A DNA stretch of 64,000 bases from Polytrichum commune. Lineage: Eukaryota > Streptophyta > Polytrichopsida > Polytrichales > Polytrichaceae. The notes under the pieces are model-generated. The model had not been told where the DNA came from. It saw only the letters and a program-made list of their open reading frames with translations, and did not search any database. The DNA lies in the NCBI GenBank assembly GCA_950295325.1, contig OX485807.1, forward strand, positions 8,457,001 to 8,521,000, in the 5' to 3' direction. The position numbers were made by a program, and so were the translations under genes. This document shows, piece after piece, positions 45,154-57,030 of this stretch. Positions within the stretch are counted from its first letter, which is position 1; every line of letters starts with the position of its first letter.

Positions 45154-46755
45154 TGTGAGCCCAATATTGTGCTCACATGTCAACCTAATCTTAAAAATTA
45201 TTAAAATCTTAGAAGTGGTGTTGACTTGAGTTGAGGAAAGGATAAAAAGAGTGATGTGATTAAATGTTTAGATATAGTTTAGTTAGTCTAGTTTCGGGAA
45301 ATGAAGTGTGAGGTTGAGTCATTAAATGTTAAAAACTAAAGATGAGTGAATCGGTTTAAGATTTGAGTGGAGGATATTAAACTCAAGTGGCTAATGCCAA
45401 GTGTAGTGCTGGTTTAGGCTTTAATTGTGTTCGTTTTGGGACGGAGGTATGAGGAAAAAGGGCTTCGGGGAAGGTCTAGCCACAGGAGGTTGTCAGCTAA
45501 CATTTCGTTAGGTTTTAGGAAGGGGGCTCCCGGAAGGAGGAGGTCTCTTCTGTTTTCACAACGGCAGCCGCAACACCGTTAGGAGAGGGCAAGCTCTGCC
45601 GGATTCTAAAACGTTGGTCGAATGGGCATCAAGAGCAAAGGGAGGCACATTGGATGCGAGCGGCATTAAGCCTAGACGAGGGATGGCAGAATTTGGCTGG
45701 GTTTGTGTAGATATATAGGTGGAGGTTGCGAACCTGGTGGCAGTGAGTGTCGGAGCCACTGATACAGATGGAATTGCAGGGGAGGTCAAGCGAGGCAACA
45801 CCGCTGTTGGGAGGAATGGAAATCACTCTTGGGAGGGGGAGAATGCACATTAGCTGAAGTACACACCGGCCGAGTAAGCAAAGCCGCTACAAGGGAGGAG
45901 GCTGCAGCCTCTGGGCTGCAGTTGAAGCACCTGAGATTGCTTCTACTTCGAAAATTTGAGGTTAGCCAAAGGGAGTCACTCTGGTTACAAACAGGGCATT
46001 CGTGTAGGGGAGGAGAGTGTTGGCTCAGGAGGTGAGTGCACATGAAGTGCTAGGATTGAAATTTGTCGCACTGACACTTAATTCACTAGGATGGCTCACC
46101 TTTGAACCACCTGAGTTCAAAGAGCCTGGATCCAACTCTGAGCTGGTTGTGAACGCTGAGAAGTGTGCAAGGTAGGAGGCTTCCTCAAAAATGCATGCGG
46201 TTGTGGTGAGGTCTGAGTTTCACCGAAGGGGGAAGCTACCGCGTCGCTGAAGAGGACCTCGGAGCAGAATCAGAAGGAAAGAGGTTGTGAGGTGACGGGG
46301 CTGTTGGACTCTGCAGCCGAGAAAAAGGAGGGAGCTGGTTGGATTCCAGGGGCTCGGCACTTTTCCCATGTGTGGAAACAAAGCATCAGTCAAGGCTCTG
46401 GGCTGGGTATTAAGTAGTTAGTGGAAGCTGAGTTTGGAAGGAAGAAACTCAATAGTGGATGGTGACTAAGTTAGTAATTTGAACATTAGGCTAGTTGAGG
46501 AGATTGAGCTGGGAGGACCACGTGTAGAGTGTGGACACTTGATTTAGAGGGTGTGATGGTGTGATCTGGACAATGAGAGGTGGAGTATTTTAAATACCCT
46601 AAGCCTTGTGTGTTGGAATAAGATTGGTGCGTTTGAATTTCACATTATTGGAGTATTGGGATCTGAATCACTGGTCAAGAGGATTGGCTGGTATATGCGA
46701 GCCAGAGGCCCTCACCCAGACTATGACGCATAGGGGTGGGGGTTTATGGCTGACA
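45154..46755 (+). mobile_element. LTR-like segment at the right edge of the array (1,602 bp)
   Basis: It starts TGTGAGCCCAATATTGTGCT, whose first bases form a small hairpin with CTCACA, and ends GGCTGACA. The last 250 bp recur inverted at 28249-28497, and a diverged end is found at 30892. ATTTTAAATACCC near 46583 could be a TATA-like promoter element. No 5-bp duplication links the two flanks (GTCCA left, CCTCT right), and the satellite does not resume on the right, so this is a rearranged junction and not a clean solo LTR. Open frames on either strand are not convincing. Confidence 0.7.
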
Positions 46756-47529
46756 CCTCTACGACAAACTTACTTTAATAATCGAATTCTCTCTTCTCTC
46801 CTCGCGAGACCCGCTCTGATTAGAACTGTTGCGATGTTTGCTCTCTGCCACAGATGGTGTTTGTGAACCGTTGTCCTCCCCTTCTTCGTCTATCGATTGC
46901 AAATTCAACCCTCCTTTGTCCATTGCACACGTACCCTGCCAGTTTGTAGGGGTACCTCTTCCTTCTATGCACGTTTCTTCCTTCTTCTTAAGTTCTCTCC
47001 GTCTCCTCTGGGTCGAATCGCTGAAACTCGTGCCTCCCTTTCTCTTCTTCCGTTTTTTTCCTGGATCGATTGTGGAGACTATATTTTGGTCTGGTTCCTT
47101 CATGTGTGCGTTCCAGTTCCCCTTTCTTACTCTCTTTCGTGCTCTCTACTCCCTAGGCATCCCTCTACTTCACTCACAAAATGACCCTTCACCAACCTTC
47201 TCTTACCTATATAGTACCACTGTTGAAAGTTTAGGGTTTACAATTGTCTGGTAGCCGTGCCTCGTTTTCCTTTTCCCGACACCATTGGCACGGAGCTCAA
47301 CCATTTCTAATACACATGACATATGTGATACCCCATAGATGCGAACGGATTTGCATATGTCTCTTCCCTTCACCTTAGTATCAGGTTTTCGTTGCAAAAT
47401 AGTACAATATGGGTTGAACACGAGATTAATGATAATGCTACTTCTCTGTTGTCATTGACCATGCGTGAGCATTCTAGGGTTGCCGACAACGGATCATCAG
47501 TGTGAGAACTTTGTGCTGGTAAATACAGA
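46756..47529. other. Leader-like region before the Mutator-like transposase
   Basis: Pyrimidine-rich DNA (CTCTCTTCTCTCCTCGCG, TTCTTCCTTCTTCTTAAG) with overlapping short frames. Probably the 5' part of the Mutator-like element. No terminal inverted repeat was identified. Confidence 0.35.
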
Positions 47530-50500
47530 GTGTACGGACTCTCAGATTCTTGCTCAAATGTATCCACAGAAATCCGTACCCCTCCCCATTCCTCCTCTTC
47601 CACTTTAAACACTCCTCCCGTGGTCAAAGTTAAAATTGAACATGGTATACAAACTGTCATACATCTTTCAGATTCCTCCGATGGTGATGAGCCCCCTCTA
47701 TCCACTCCCATTCTCAAGCCATCCCCTTCCTCCCTCAATTCCCCCTTTCTGACCCCCCCCCCCTTGTAGGCCTTGAACCTTTATGTCCTCTTCCTCCATC
47801 CCCTGCCAAACCATCCATTTCCATACTTCAATGTCTACGTACTCTTGCTTCCATGCCCGGTAGGAAAAACATCCTCAAGAAGCTAGATTATGACACCTTG
47901 CAAATTGAAGAGGTGAATTTCCTCCCGCCTCGCTTTGATGGGAATCGGATGTTTGTCCTCCCCCCCGTTGGTGTCTCACCCTCTCATACAAAGGCCAAAT
48001 CCATGGACGGCATGGACAAACACTACGACGGCCATGTCTGGACCAAAACCCAAACCACCAACATTAACAATGACTTAGGCCTTGCTTTTCGCTCGTCCAC
48101 CTGCGTTGGCCACCTCGAGTGCCACAATCCTCATTGCGACTACCTCCAACGTGTTCATCGTACCTCCTCAGTCAATGATACTGAATTTGATGGATTTACC
48201 AAGGACCCTTTTCCAGTTGGTGGTCCGGTGCCTACCTCCTCCACTCTAGTGTGCAAGATTTGCAAGGAGCCACCCAAATGCATTGCACCCTGCGTTGCCA
48301 AAATCTTCTACGTCCACGGCAACGATACCACTCAACGGGCTTGCATTCATCTTGGCAATCATCGTCACCCCGTCAAGGTCGGCAATTGCAGGGATAGCCG
48401 CCAGCGCACCAACGCCCTAATCGAGGAGCACGTAGAGCGAACGCCCCAAGCCACTCATAGCAAAATCGTTCTTGAGGCTAGCAAGGACCTTGTGGGTGAG
48501 TTCCTCCTCCGCAATGATAGTGATCCTCATGAACTTCTTTCCTTGGAAGAATTTGAGCCCGTTTTTTATCGTTGCAAGGAGTTGAATTCCCCCCACCTCC
48601 GAAACAAGGTTACTACCTTCAAATACTTGCGTAGGCTAGGAGTTATGGATGGCATCGCCAAGCTTAGAGATGTCAACACCTGGGCCTATGTCCAGCGGAA
48701 TCAATTCCCAAGCCAGGGTGACGAGACGGACAAAGTTTTTGTCTTCAAGATGTCCAAGGTTGGCCCCGGTAGTGGGGTTGACTTGGTTAAGTGCATGCAA
48801 CATGGTGGGGATCTCGAGCATGCTTGGATTATGTTTGACCATGTCAAATGCGTCACCAACTGGACCACCATGGCATGCCATGTATACGACGGAACCTACC
48901 AGCGCGTCATGACCATCGTTTGTTGCGACTTCCAATCCGAGGACAAGGATGCTCAAGTGTTTTTCTGGCATAACGTCAACCACGTCATGGCTCGCCATGG
49001 AATCCCCAAGCCTCACTTCAAAGGCTTCATCGCGGACAATGCGCAAACCAATTGGAATGCCCTCAGGATTGTCTACGGATCCAGAGATCCAAAGGTTCCC
49101 ATTGATGGGCGTGAGAGAACCTGCTACTTCCATTGGACCCAGTCTTTGGAGAAACACACCAAACTCTATATCAAGCACGACTTGCAAGACCAACACAAGC
49201 ATCTATGCCTCTAATATCGCGATGCATCCTCTATGCTGGAGGCTGAGACGAGGTACCTCATCATCAAAGCCTGGTGGGCTTCTTCTAACTGCACCTCTGA
49301 GGATGGACTCAAACACCTTCAACTTTGGCTTGCCTTCTGGCATTTCCGATATCGACAATGGAATGGCTTCATGGAATTGGTGCGTCTTTAGTGTTATTAC
49401 TTTTTTTTTTTTTTTTTCCAAAGCTTTGCTTATTTCTTACACTGCCATTCCATTGTGCAGGAGAAAATCATGACCGCCGAGGAATTTGCACAAATGCCCA
49501 ATTGCAACCTTACTGAATCCATTCACAACAAATGGCTTCAAGCGTCCAACAACAAAGGTGGCGATCTATACGTGGCCACTGTGGATGATTATATTCGAGC
49601 ATTCCTCTAAGTTGTGGCGTTGGGGCGATGGCCCTAGCAAAGAAGAACTCAACGTCGTGCTCAATGTATGTGATGTGCTTCGATGTGTTCAACGTCGTAC
49701 TCAACGTACCGGTGACCCCGCTGTTCTACAGAAGGTTCTCTTCGACATGCCTGGCGGGGACGAATTCTGCACCCGTAGTCCCCACCTCGAGGGTGCCGAG
49801 GTATTCGGCTCGCAAAAACGCAAGCCCAACACTCCCATTGGAGACGACGATGAAACCCACCGCCCCGACACCATCAACTTCTCTCACCCTCGTATCGCTC
49901 AGAGAACCACAAGATCTTATGCTTCACATTTGCCTATCATCGTCGAGGAGTCCTCTCTGTCAGTGCTAGATGTTCCACCACCCCTTCCTACTGGTCTTGA
50001 TTTTCACCGTGTCACTGCCGTACAAGAATCCAAAGTGGACGAGAAGCTCTAGCATATTGCTCGCGTTCTTTACAATTCCTCCAAGGCATGTTGGGCCATG
50101 CATGCGGTCACCAAAAAGAAATGCACAGTAAAAATCGTCTCCAACTCCAAGAGCATCCCTGCCCCGGCATACCTTGGAGTTTGGAATTATTACAAATTCA
50201 CAACAGCTAAAGTCGAGAAGTTTTCTTTTTGTCCAGACGACATTGAGCGTTGTGTCAAAGGTTCGCGTCGTAAGTGGGTCGACAAATTCTCTGCTGACCA
50301 AGAACGACCTCCAATGTCGCAACCCTTGCTAGTTTTCCTTCACCTAGCTTGACCGCCTTTCCAACCTAGCAAGTGCCACGAGCGCTAACCTGCACATCCC
50401 ACGCACATGCATGGTTAGCTCCCAAAACCGCGGACCTTCAAGCTCATGGCTAGGTCACCAAACCCTCCTACACATGCATTCGGGACTCTCCCCTTCGTAG

Positions 50501-51842
50501 GTAGCCAATGGCTAAGGTGGACTTCCATCCATGGAAGTCCACTCTTAAGTTGATCATCGTGTTGCCAAAACAACACTACAACTACCCGGAGCACATTGCC
50601 AAGTATGCTCCGGGGGGGTTGGTCGGCTAAGCCGCCTCACCCATATAAGCCTCTAGGACTTTGGGCGGGGCCCCTACCCCACCATCAAGTATCCTTTTGT
50701 CTCTCTACAAGGGTTGGGGCCAAGTGGACATTTTCCCTTAGCCGCTGGGGCTAGAACCCCCCCAGCAGCTTCAGACCACAATAACTTCTACATATGATGT
50801 TTGATGCTCTCAAGCGACCATTCTATCGTCACCTACTCTTTCCGTAGATGCCAATGGACCCCTTGCTTGCCTCATTCGGGCAAGTATTGATGAAGTTATG
50901 GCTCTTCAAACCTTGGCAGTCCCGGGCACCACTCCCAGGTCACTGCTGTCCCAGGGTGCTGTCCCGGGACAGCGCCCCACTCAAATGGCCATATCTCCTA
51001 GCTAGCACCTCCAATTGAGGTGTTCCTTAGCATTCTGGAATTCCACCGCCATAAGCTCCTCAAAACTTATGGCCTTACCCTCATGACTCTTAGTCCCCAT
51101 GGGTGAGAGGCGTTCTCAACGCCCGGGGCCCTCACCCACACCAAGAATACTTTGGGCCCTCTCACCAATGGCGCCACAAGTCCCGGGTGTCACTCCGGGG
51201 TCCCCCTTGTGCCCATGGTGTTGCGGGCACTCCTCATGAAGAGGTGCGCGACATCCAATCCCGCCCGTGTGGTATGTTAAGCTTGGTACCAACCTCACTC
51301 GTCCGGAGATCCTGAAGCTTGAAAATGCCGGCTTTTAGCTCCCGTAGAAAGAACGCATCACGCCCACTCGCCTCTTTAGCACATCCGCTCTTCCCCTTGA
51401 CCTCCCTGGAGTGGACGTTCCAGTCAACTCAGATGTTTATCCTTCTTCCAGGCAGTCTAAGTCTACAAGACGGTATGCCACCGCACCATCAACAAAACAA
51501 ATGCAGATGGTGGCATCTGCACGAGCTATAGACATGACCATCTTGAAGGTCACCATGTATCCACGCCTTGGATTTGGTTGTGTGATCATGTTGCAGTCCA
51601 AACCTGCACCTACACAATCAATTTACCAACTCACAATGAGTTCTCTGCCCGAATGTAATTGCCCGGCCTTCAAGGATATGATATCAAAGTTTGGCCGCAA
51701 ACGAAATTCATTCTTGCATTGTAAGCACTTCTACTTTATCTTTGTCAAGGTCTCTAATGTAGATCCCAACATTGACTTGTTCATTCACACCCCAACATTT
51801 AGCTTCAATGAGGTTAAATTCATCCTCGAAGGGGGCTCTTGA
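47530..51842 (+). pseudogene. Mutator-like (MULE) transposase, degraded
   Basis: The main frame 47853-49214 has a Cys/His zinc-binding region (CVGHLECHNPHCDYLQR; CKICKEPPKCIAPC; HLGNHRHPV) of the GCM/WRKY-like type found in MULE proteins. A DDE region follows: HVYDGTYQRV, FWHNVNHVMARHGIP, GFIADNAQTNWNAL and CYFHWTQSLEKH. A TAA at 49212-49214 interrupts it, and the frame continues to 49379. GTGCGT (49380) and TTGTGCAG (ends 49460) bound a likely 81-bp intron. A frameshift near 49608 and TAG at 50050-50052 follow. A SWIM zinc finger (C-x-C-x19-C-x-H, 51654-51728) closes the protein. An N-terminal segment (47530-47769) is offset by an 11-C run at 47753-47763. The family call is from motifs. Confidence 0.8.
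50353..51335. mobile_element. Non-coding insertion inside the MULE transposase
   Basis: Transposase-like coding stops near 50350 and resumes near 51340. The block between is GC-richer and has CCCGGG-rich patches (CTGTCCCGGGACAGCGCC near 50955), a TATAAG near 50645, and TGGACTTCCATCCATGGAAGTCCA, a perfect inverted repeat (written here only by its halves: TGGACTTCCATC and its complement, 50519-50542). Ends and target duplication were not resolved. It may be an LTR fragment or a long intron. Confidence 0.4.
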
Positions 51843-52076
51843 CACAATCTACTCCTTAGAATTCCTCTCAGCCTAGCACTACATTGTGCCCTAATAGATG
51901 TGGCCATTTTTGGACCTTATGTGAACTCATGATTATTTGCTATAATAAATATAATCTCATGAATTCTTTTTATTCCCTTCAAAATGTTGTATTACAATAC
52001 TCAATTGTGTCATGTGTCACTCTCCCGGTTGAATACTATATATTCAATTTGGAGGTGTTTCCTATGTCTACCAACT

Positions 52077-52614
52077 CTACTTCCGTGTTGCCAATCTTCT
52101 AGATGATTCGGATTTCATTTCATTGTCCCTTCTTGATGGAGGTGGACCCAGTCGAAGCAAATCAACGTACGAAACCGTTTTATCCTTCATTCGATCCTTC
52201 AATGGACGACAATGCGGCGATAATCCTTTTATCCTCTCGCGAAACGACAAAGACCTCAAAGATTCGCCTACCACCTTGACCTTCTGCTCCGTGTCGATTG
52301 ACTTGTCTTCATTCAAATCAGCCGCATCATTTGCCTCACTATTCATGCACCTTGTGGCGTCCTTCTCCTACATATCTGCTCGTCTTTTTATCATTTTTTG
52401 CATATCGTTTTTGTTCCTCCTGCATTCTCCACCTCCAAGCTTGTGTGCACTGCGAAAATGGAGTCAACTCGTAGTCATCACTATATTGATTTCCAACACC
52501 TATGTCATATTCCGGCGATGGATTAAAAAGAACATGCGGATCTTCTAGACTTCTAATCTCATTCTCCCATCCTAGGCCAGCAAGCATGTCTCTCTCTTCT
52601 CCCATTGTGTGCAT
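52077..52614 (-). pseudogene. Unrecognised minus-strand coding-like fragment
   Basis: Two overlapping minus-strand frames (52614-52339 and 52346-52077) read as one protein with a frame change. The first contains NEIRSLEDPHVLFNPSPEYD and the second SFRERIKGLSPHCRPLKDRM and VDLLRLGPPPSRRD. Composition is protein-like and charged. I do not recognise a family. It could be a captured gene fragment carried by the neighbouring Mutator-like element, or a decayed host gene. Confidence 0.3.
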
Positions 52615-53920
52615 GTGTATCTACATTCATATTGGATATGAGTCTAAATTATATCCTCATATACATTCAGCTGAAGATAATTTCTTCGACCACAAACAAT
52701 AATTGTTGCAGTCCAAACTCTAGAGTTGACTCACCCATAGGATAAAAACAAAAGTGATGGAATAAAAACAAAGCAAGTTGGTCACCCTTTGTATTTTGAT
52801 TGACTCATTCTTCAATTATACCAATCTCAAAAAAATCATTTTCATTTATTCTTTCTTGGAATCATCCTTGGTTTTAATCATATATTTATATATTATATCA
52901 CAATTTTCCTATCATTTTAGCACTTCATGGTTTCCAAACTTAATGAGACCATTTCAAATTCATGGCATTTTAATTTAATTTAGGACCTATACATTCCACG
53001 GAAATATATCATAATTTTTACTATTTTTAAAAGAATCTAAAATATTATGAGTATATTCGAATCTTTTTAAAATATTTCTAAATTTGGTTTAAGAATTTTA
53101 TTATTTTTACTTCCTCTCCGCTCACCGCTTACATAGGAGTGTCGTCCGATGATTCCACATAGTTGGAGGTATCCACATTAGCCTCATCTACCTTAATTCA
53201 AACAAAAAGCTTAACAAATCTCTTAATTTCTCCTCTATGCCTCCACAACAATCAAACTATGTGCTAGGAGGGCGGGAATAAAGTTTTAGATTCTGTAGAG
53301 CACCCCCTAGGAGAATGACAATGTGAATAGTTATCCTCCATCACTTGAACACATTTCGTGTAGTCATGGTTATCAGATTTTCTTTGGCCTCTTATTTTGG
53401 TCTCAAAGCTCCAATTACTGGAATTTGTTTCGACTTAAGGTAGACATGTCTTATCAAACAACAATCTTATTGAAACACCTACTTTTGGGTGTAAAATGGT
53501 TTGCTATTCTCCTAAACCGAAAACTTCTAAGGTAGACATGCCTATTTCTGACACTTTTCTCTTTGCACCCACTTCTAGGAAGATATGAAAACATGCAATT
53601 AATGACAGATGGTTAGTCTCGAGATTTTTGGAATTCATATGAATATCTTATTCATTATCGAAGTGAAGATTCTTGTGCTCATTAATTGGTCACATAGTTC
53701 CCTTTATTATATTGATTATTGAGCCTAAAATGGTTAGCATAGTCTAATCTTTTATAAGCACATGTCTTTTTGGTGTCCGCTCTTAGATCCACATACTTAC
53801 TACTATGTTGGAATTAGACATGTCTATCTTAATATGATTCTAAGGATCAATGTGACGACTCATTGTTTGGAATAGTCGAAAGTCAATACTCAGCACTTGT
53901 TCAGCACTAACCACATTGCA
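52615..53920. other. AT-rich intergenic DNA
   Basis: Strongly AT-rich at 52780-53110. Short frames at 53323-53535 are not recognisable. No repeat structure was seen. Confidence 0.4.
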
Positions 53921-53926
53921 CACACC

Positions 53927-53933
53927 TATATAA
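53927..53933 (+). promoter_or_regulatory. Possible TATA box
   Basis: TATATAA in the context CACCTATATAACCACTTAAG, followed by a CT/CA-rich leader-like stretch and a short frame at 54072. A canonical motif and spacing, but there is no independent sign of transcription. Confidence 0.3.
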
Positions 53934-54071
53934 CCACTTAAGAACATCATATCTCTGCTCTTCAAAAACTTGTCACCAATTTATCACCTTCATCTCATTC
54001 TAATCATTCAATCTGTTCTATGAATTTGCTAGTTGACAAAAAAATTCCTAGAATTTAGTGCACATCAGAAG

Positions 54072-54242
54072 ATGCCAAACCTCTCTGAAGCAAACCATAG
54101 CCTTACAAGTGCAATGGAGGAAGGTGCTCGGTGCAGTGAGCTTCGACATGATCATAACCAATTTAGAGCCTATGAGTCTCATTACGTCACTGAGTTAGTA
54201 CCTATTTATGATCAAGTTGCTGTAAACCCAGTTGGTGGATAG
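54072..54242 (+). CDS. Small unrecognised open frame (56 aa)
   Basis: It begins ATGCCAAACCTCTCTGAAGC about 140 bp after the TATATAA and reads MEEGARCSELRHDHNQFR and YVTELVPIYDQVAVNPVGG before TAG. The same frame is open upstream to 54033. No homology is recognised. It may be a chance frame or the first exon of a decayed gene. Confidence 0.25.
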   Translation: MPNLSEANHSLTSAMEEGARCSELRHDHNQFRAYESHYVTELVPIYDQVAVNPVGG

Positions 54243-55727
54243 AGAGTTGATTGTTGAGAAGGATTTGAGAATATTTCAAGGTACTCAACCCCCTAACTTG
54301 CCAGTGGCCATGGATCTTTCACTCTTTCCGTGTGACTGCATTCAGAGTCCCACCCTTTAAAGCTTCTTGATCGAGATGATAAGTTTGTGATGAAGGTGTA
54401 GAATTCGTGGGCTTGCAATCTTAGCTCTTTGTGTAAGTACTACTGCACTGCGTTTTGTGGACTCCTCTATTTCTAGAATCCAAACATTTGACGATTGCTT
54501 GAATACTGGGTCGGTACACATAGTGTCAACACCATCACCTGAAGTTGAGCAAACTGGAGCTTAATTTCACGGTTCCTAAGGAATGAAAGGATTTGGTCAG
54601 TACGGGGCTATCAATTCGTCATCGTGCAACGATTTAATGAATCTGGTTCTCGGAAATTTGTAGGTACAGGATATATCTGAAATCAGCTAGCGACCTTCAA
54701 GGAAGCGAAAACATTCATTGTATATTATCCATAGCCAAGTTATGTCGCAAGACCCCTAACCTTGTACCCTTTAAAGTCGTCCAGATGCTTCTTTAATGGC
54801 AGTGACATGCTTTTCTAAATCCTCAATTCTAATTTCGGTTGGTTCTCGCCCCAATTGCGAATACAATTTAAGTTACAGAACCCTATCCTGGCAGATCCAA
54901 CAGGATGTAGCTACCCCTGAACCCAGTTTTATGAATTTCAAGCTTCAAATCATCAATAATCTATCCGCTCATTTCTCTCTAGTATATGTCACAGAATCCG
55001 TCTTCAATCTACAGTAGTATTACTGCGTATTGCAGAGTATCACTCTTTAGGAAAATGACCTAATCTTTTGTTCTACAACGGATAGATATCTCGACTCCCC
55101 ACCTCCTGCGTGAGCTAAATTGATTTCGGAGATGGAAAAAGTTTCTGTGAAGCTGCAAGTAAGACCGCTGCAAGTTGTAGTGATTTCAACTTTGGTTGCA
55201 CGGAATCTCAAGGTTACACAAATTCCACTCCACCATACTCCGTGCACACGGCGGTGGTTTCACGTAATGTCGTGATCAACAGCACAAGCCAAGCCTAATA
55301 AGTTGGTTAGAAGGCCGTGCAATGAGAAAAGCGGTTGCTGGATACTTGTTTTCCAGTTTACCCAATATAATATTACTTCAAGTCGGTGTAGATGAGAGCA
55401 CCATATCTGAAGTCAGCGCAAAGTCAACTACGATTCACAACTGCTAATTATTTAAAATATAATACTTCGGTGCAAATTCAGTCACTTGCAGAATCTGAAA
55501 CAGCGATTTGATAGGTGTAGACATCTTATCAGATGCTCTGAGTATGTTCCTTGTATACATCCTGATTCCTGTCAACTTTCTCCATTTATAGGGTAGATGG
55601 GTCTTGAATGGTTACTTTTTCTGACTAGTCCACTTTTCCTAGGATATGAGAATATGGATGCGACAAATTCGAGTTTCAAATGCCCAATCATCTGGATTAA
55701 TGGAAACAATGCATTTCTCTCTAAGAT
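54243..55727. other. Intergenic DNA, no supported feature
   Basis: Only short open frames on both strands. No repeat or RNA gene was recognised. Confidence 0.4.
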
Positions 55728-56470
55728 TCATCGAGTAGTCCATGAAGTTTTCATCACACGCCTTAATTCTTTCGTGATCGTATCCTTAAGCAATGCAGTA
55801 GAATTTTTGGAGTGCCCATGAATATTTGGAGTGGCCATTAAATTTAAAGCCACTACAGGACCCACGGAGCCGACTGGAACCACTGCAGAAGGCTTAACCT
55901 TTACAACGTCGATACTTGAAGAGTAGGACTCATGGTGGATGTCTGTCTGCTGGTGGCAAAGAGTTGCTTGTGGTGACTGCAACAACGTAGACCCCGTGGT
56001 CATGATCGATTTTGGTATACCTAAAGCTTAATGAACGGGCCACTAAAAACTTGCTTGATCATGTATTGTAACACAAATTAGTACAACAGCTGCTAGCTGC
56101 TCATCAATAATTCTTGCAAGGATGCGGGGTCTATGTAATTCGGGGAAAGAAGGGTGCTTTACGGAAGTAGTAACGTGTAATTAATAAATCTGGCAGTTTC
56201 TCTTCCATATTTCTCTTGATGTCTATTTGGTGAATCTTTCAAGAAATCTTGACATATCTTCAACGTTGAGAGCACGTAAACTTGTGAGAAGATTGTAACG
56301 GACCTCACTACTGGTGGGGATGGGAGCTTCGAATGGAAGTTTGTTAACAAGTTCCATTATGAGTAGCCTTTCGAGCCCCTTTCGAGGATAGTAGGGTAAT
56401 AGTGTGCCCAAGTGTGCAACATCGACAAGATTTGAGCTACTTGCTTGATCGCTGTCATGGCTTCTTGTAC
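55728..56470 (-). pseudogene. Possible decayed minus-strand gene fragment
   Basis: Reading leftward from 56470, segments such as AMTAIKQVAQILSMLHTWAH, LIMELVNKLPFEAPIPTSSE and LRALNVEDMSRFLERFTK occur in two frames, then TTGSTLLQSPQATLCHQQ and PSAVVPVGSVGPVVALNL at 56003-55790. Composition is protein-like, but stops and shifts prevent one gene model. Introns could explain some breaks. I do not recognise the product. Confidence 0.3.
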
Positions 56471-56932
56471 GATTTTTTTAAATTTTTAAATTTTTTTTTG
56501 TGTGTGTTCGTGCGTGTGAGTGTGTGTGTGTGTTACCAATTCTCTAACGCACCAACTGACATCTGACAACATGAATTCAGAAACAAATCATGCATGGACA
56601 TCGATCGCTTTCGGAATAAATGGTTGCCCTTCAAGATCACTTCTTTGAACAGTTCAATATCAGTTCTGCCTCCGGTTGGAAATTTACAGTAGACAAGCTG
56701 CAAATTCTCTAAGTCATGAAGAGGTTTCCTCTGTCATTACTCCACTCTTTTTGTCCAAACAAGCAGTTGGATCTGAGGGAAACTTATCACAAAGCTAAGC
56801 ACGCGCCCCGACCGGCCGCCCAGCTGCTAATCCCATGACTTATGGAACCAGGGATAGGGAATAATATCGAACAATTCGGGAACAATTCTCTTCCCTTGCA
56901 CGCTTTCAAGTGATCTCTCACCGGACCAATGG

Positions 56933-56940
56933 TATATATT
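56933..56940 (+). promoter_or_regulatory. TATA box of the XTH gene
   Basis: TATATATT lies about 90 bp before the first ATG (57031), directly after a CCAAT element (GGACCAATGG, 56923-56932). Spacing fits a 5' leader of roughly 60 bases. Confidence 0.6.
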
Positions 56941-57030
56941 CGGGCTGCAAGTCAGGGAGAGATCAGATCAAAGCAAGTCTTGAGCTAGGTTGCCAAGAAT
57001 AAATCGGCTCAGCCTGTCATCGATCATAGT

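Noticed and set aside
45154-46755. Clean solo LTR inserted in the satellite
   Set aside because: No 5-bp duplication, and the satellite does not resume on the right.
48636-49202. 188-codon minus-strand frame
   Set aside because: It mirrors the DDE region of the Mutator-like transposase on the plus strand.
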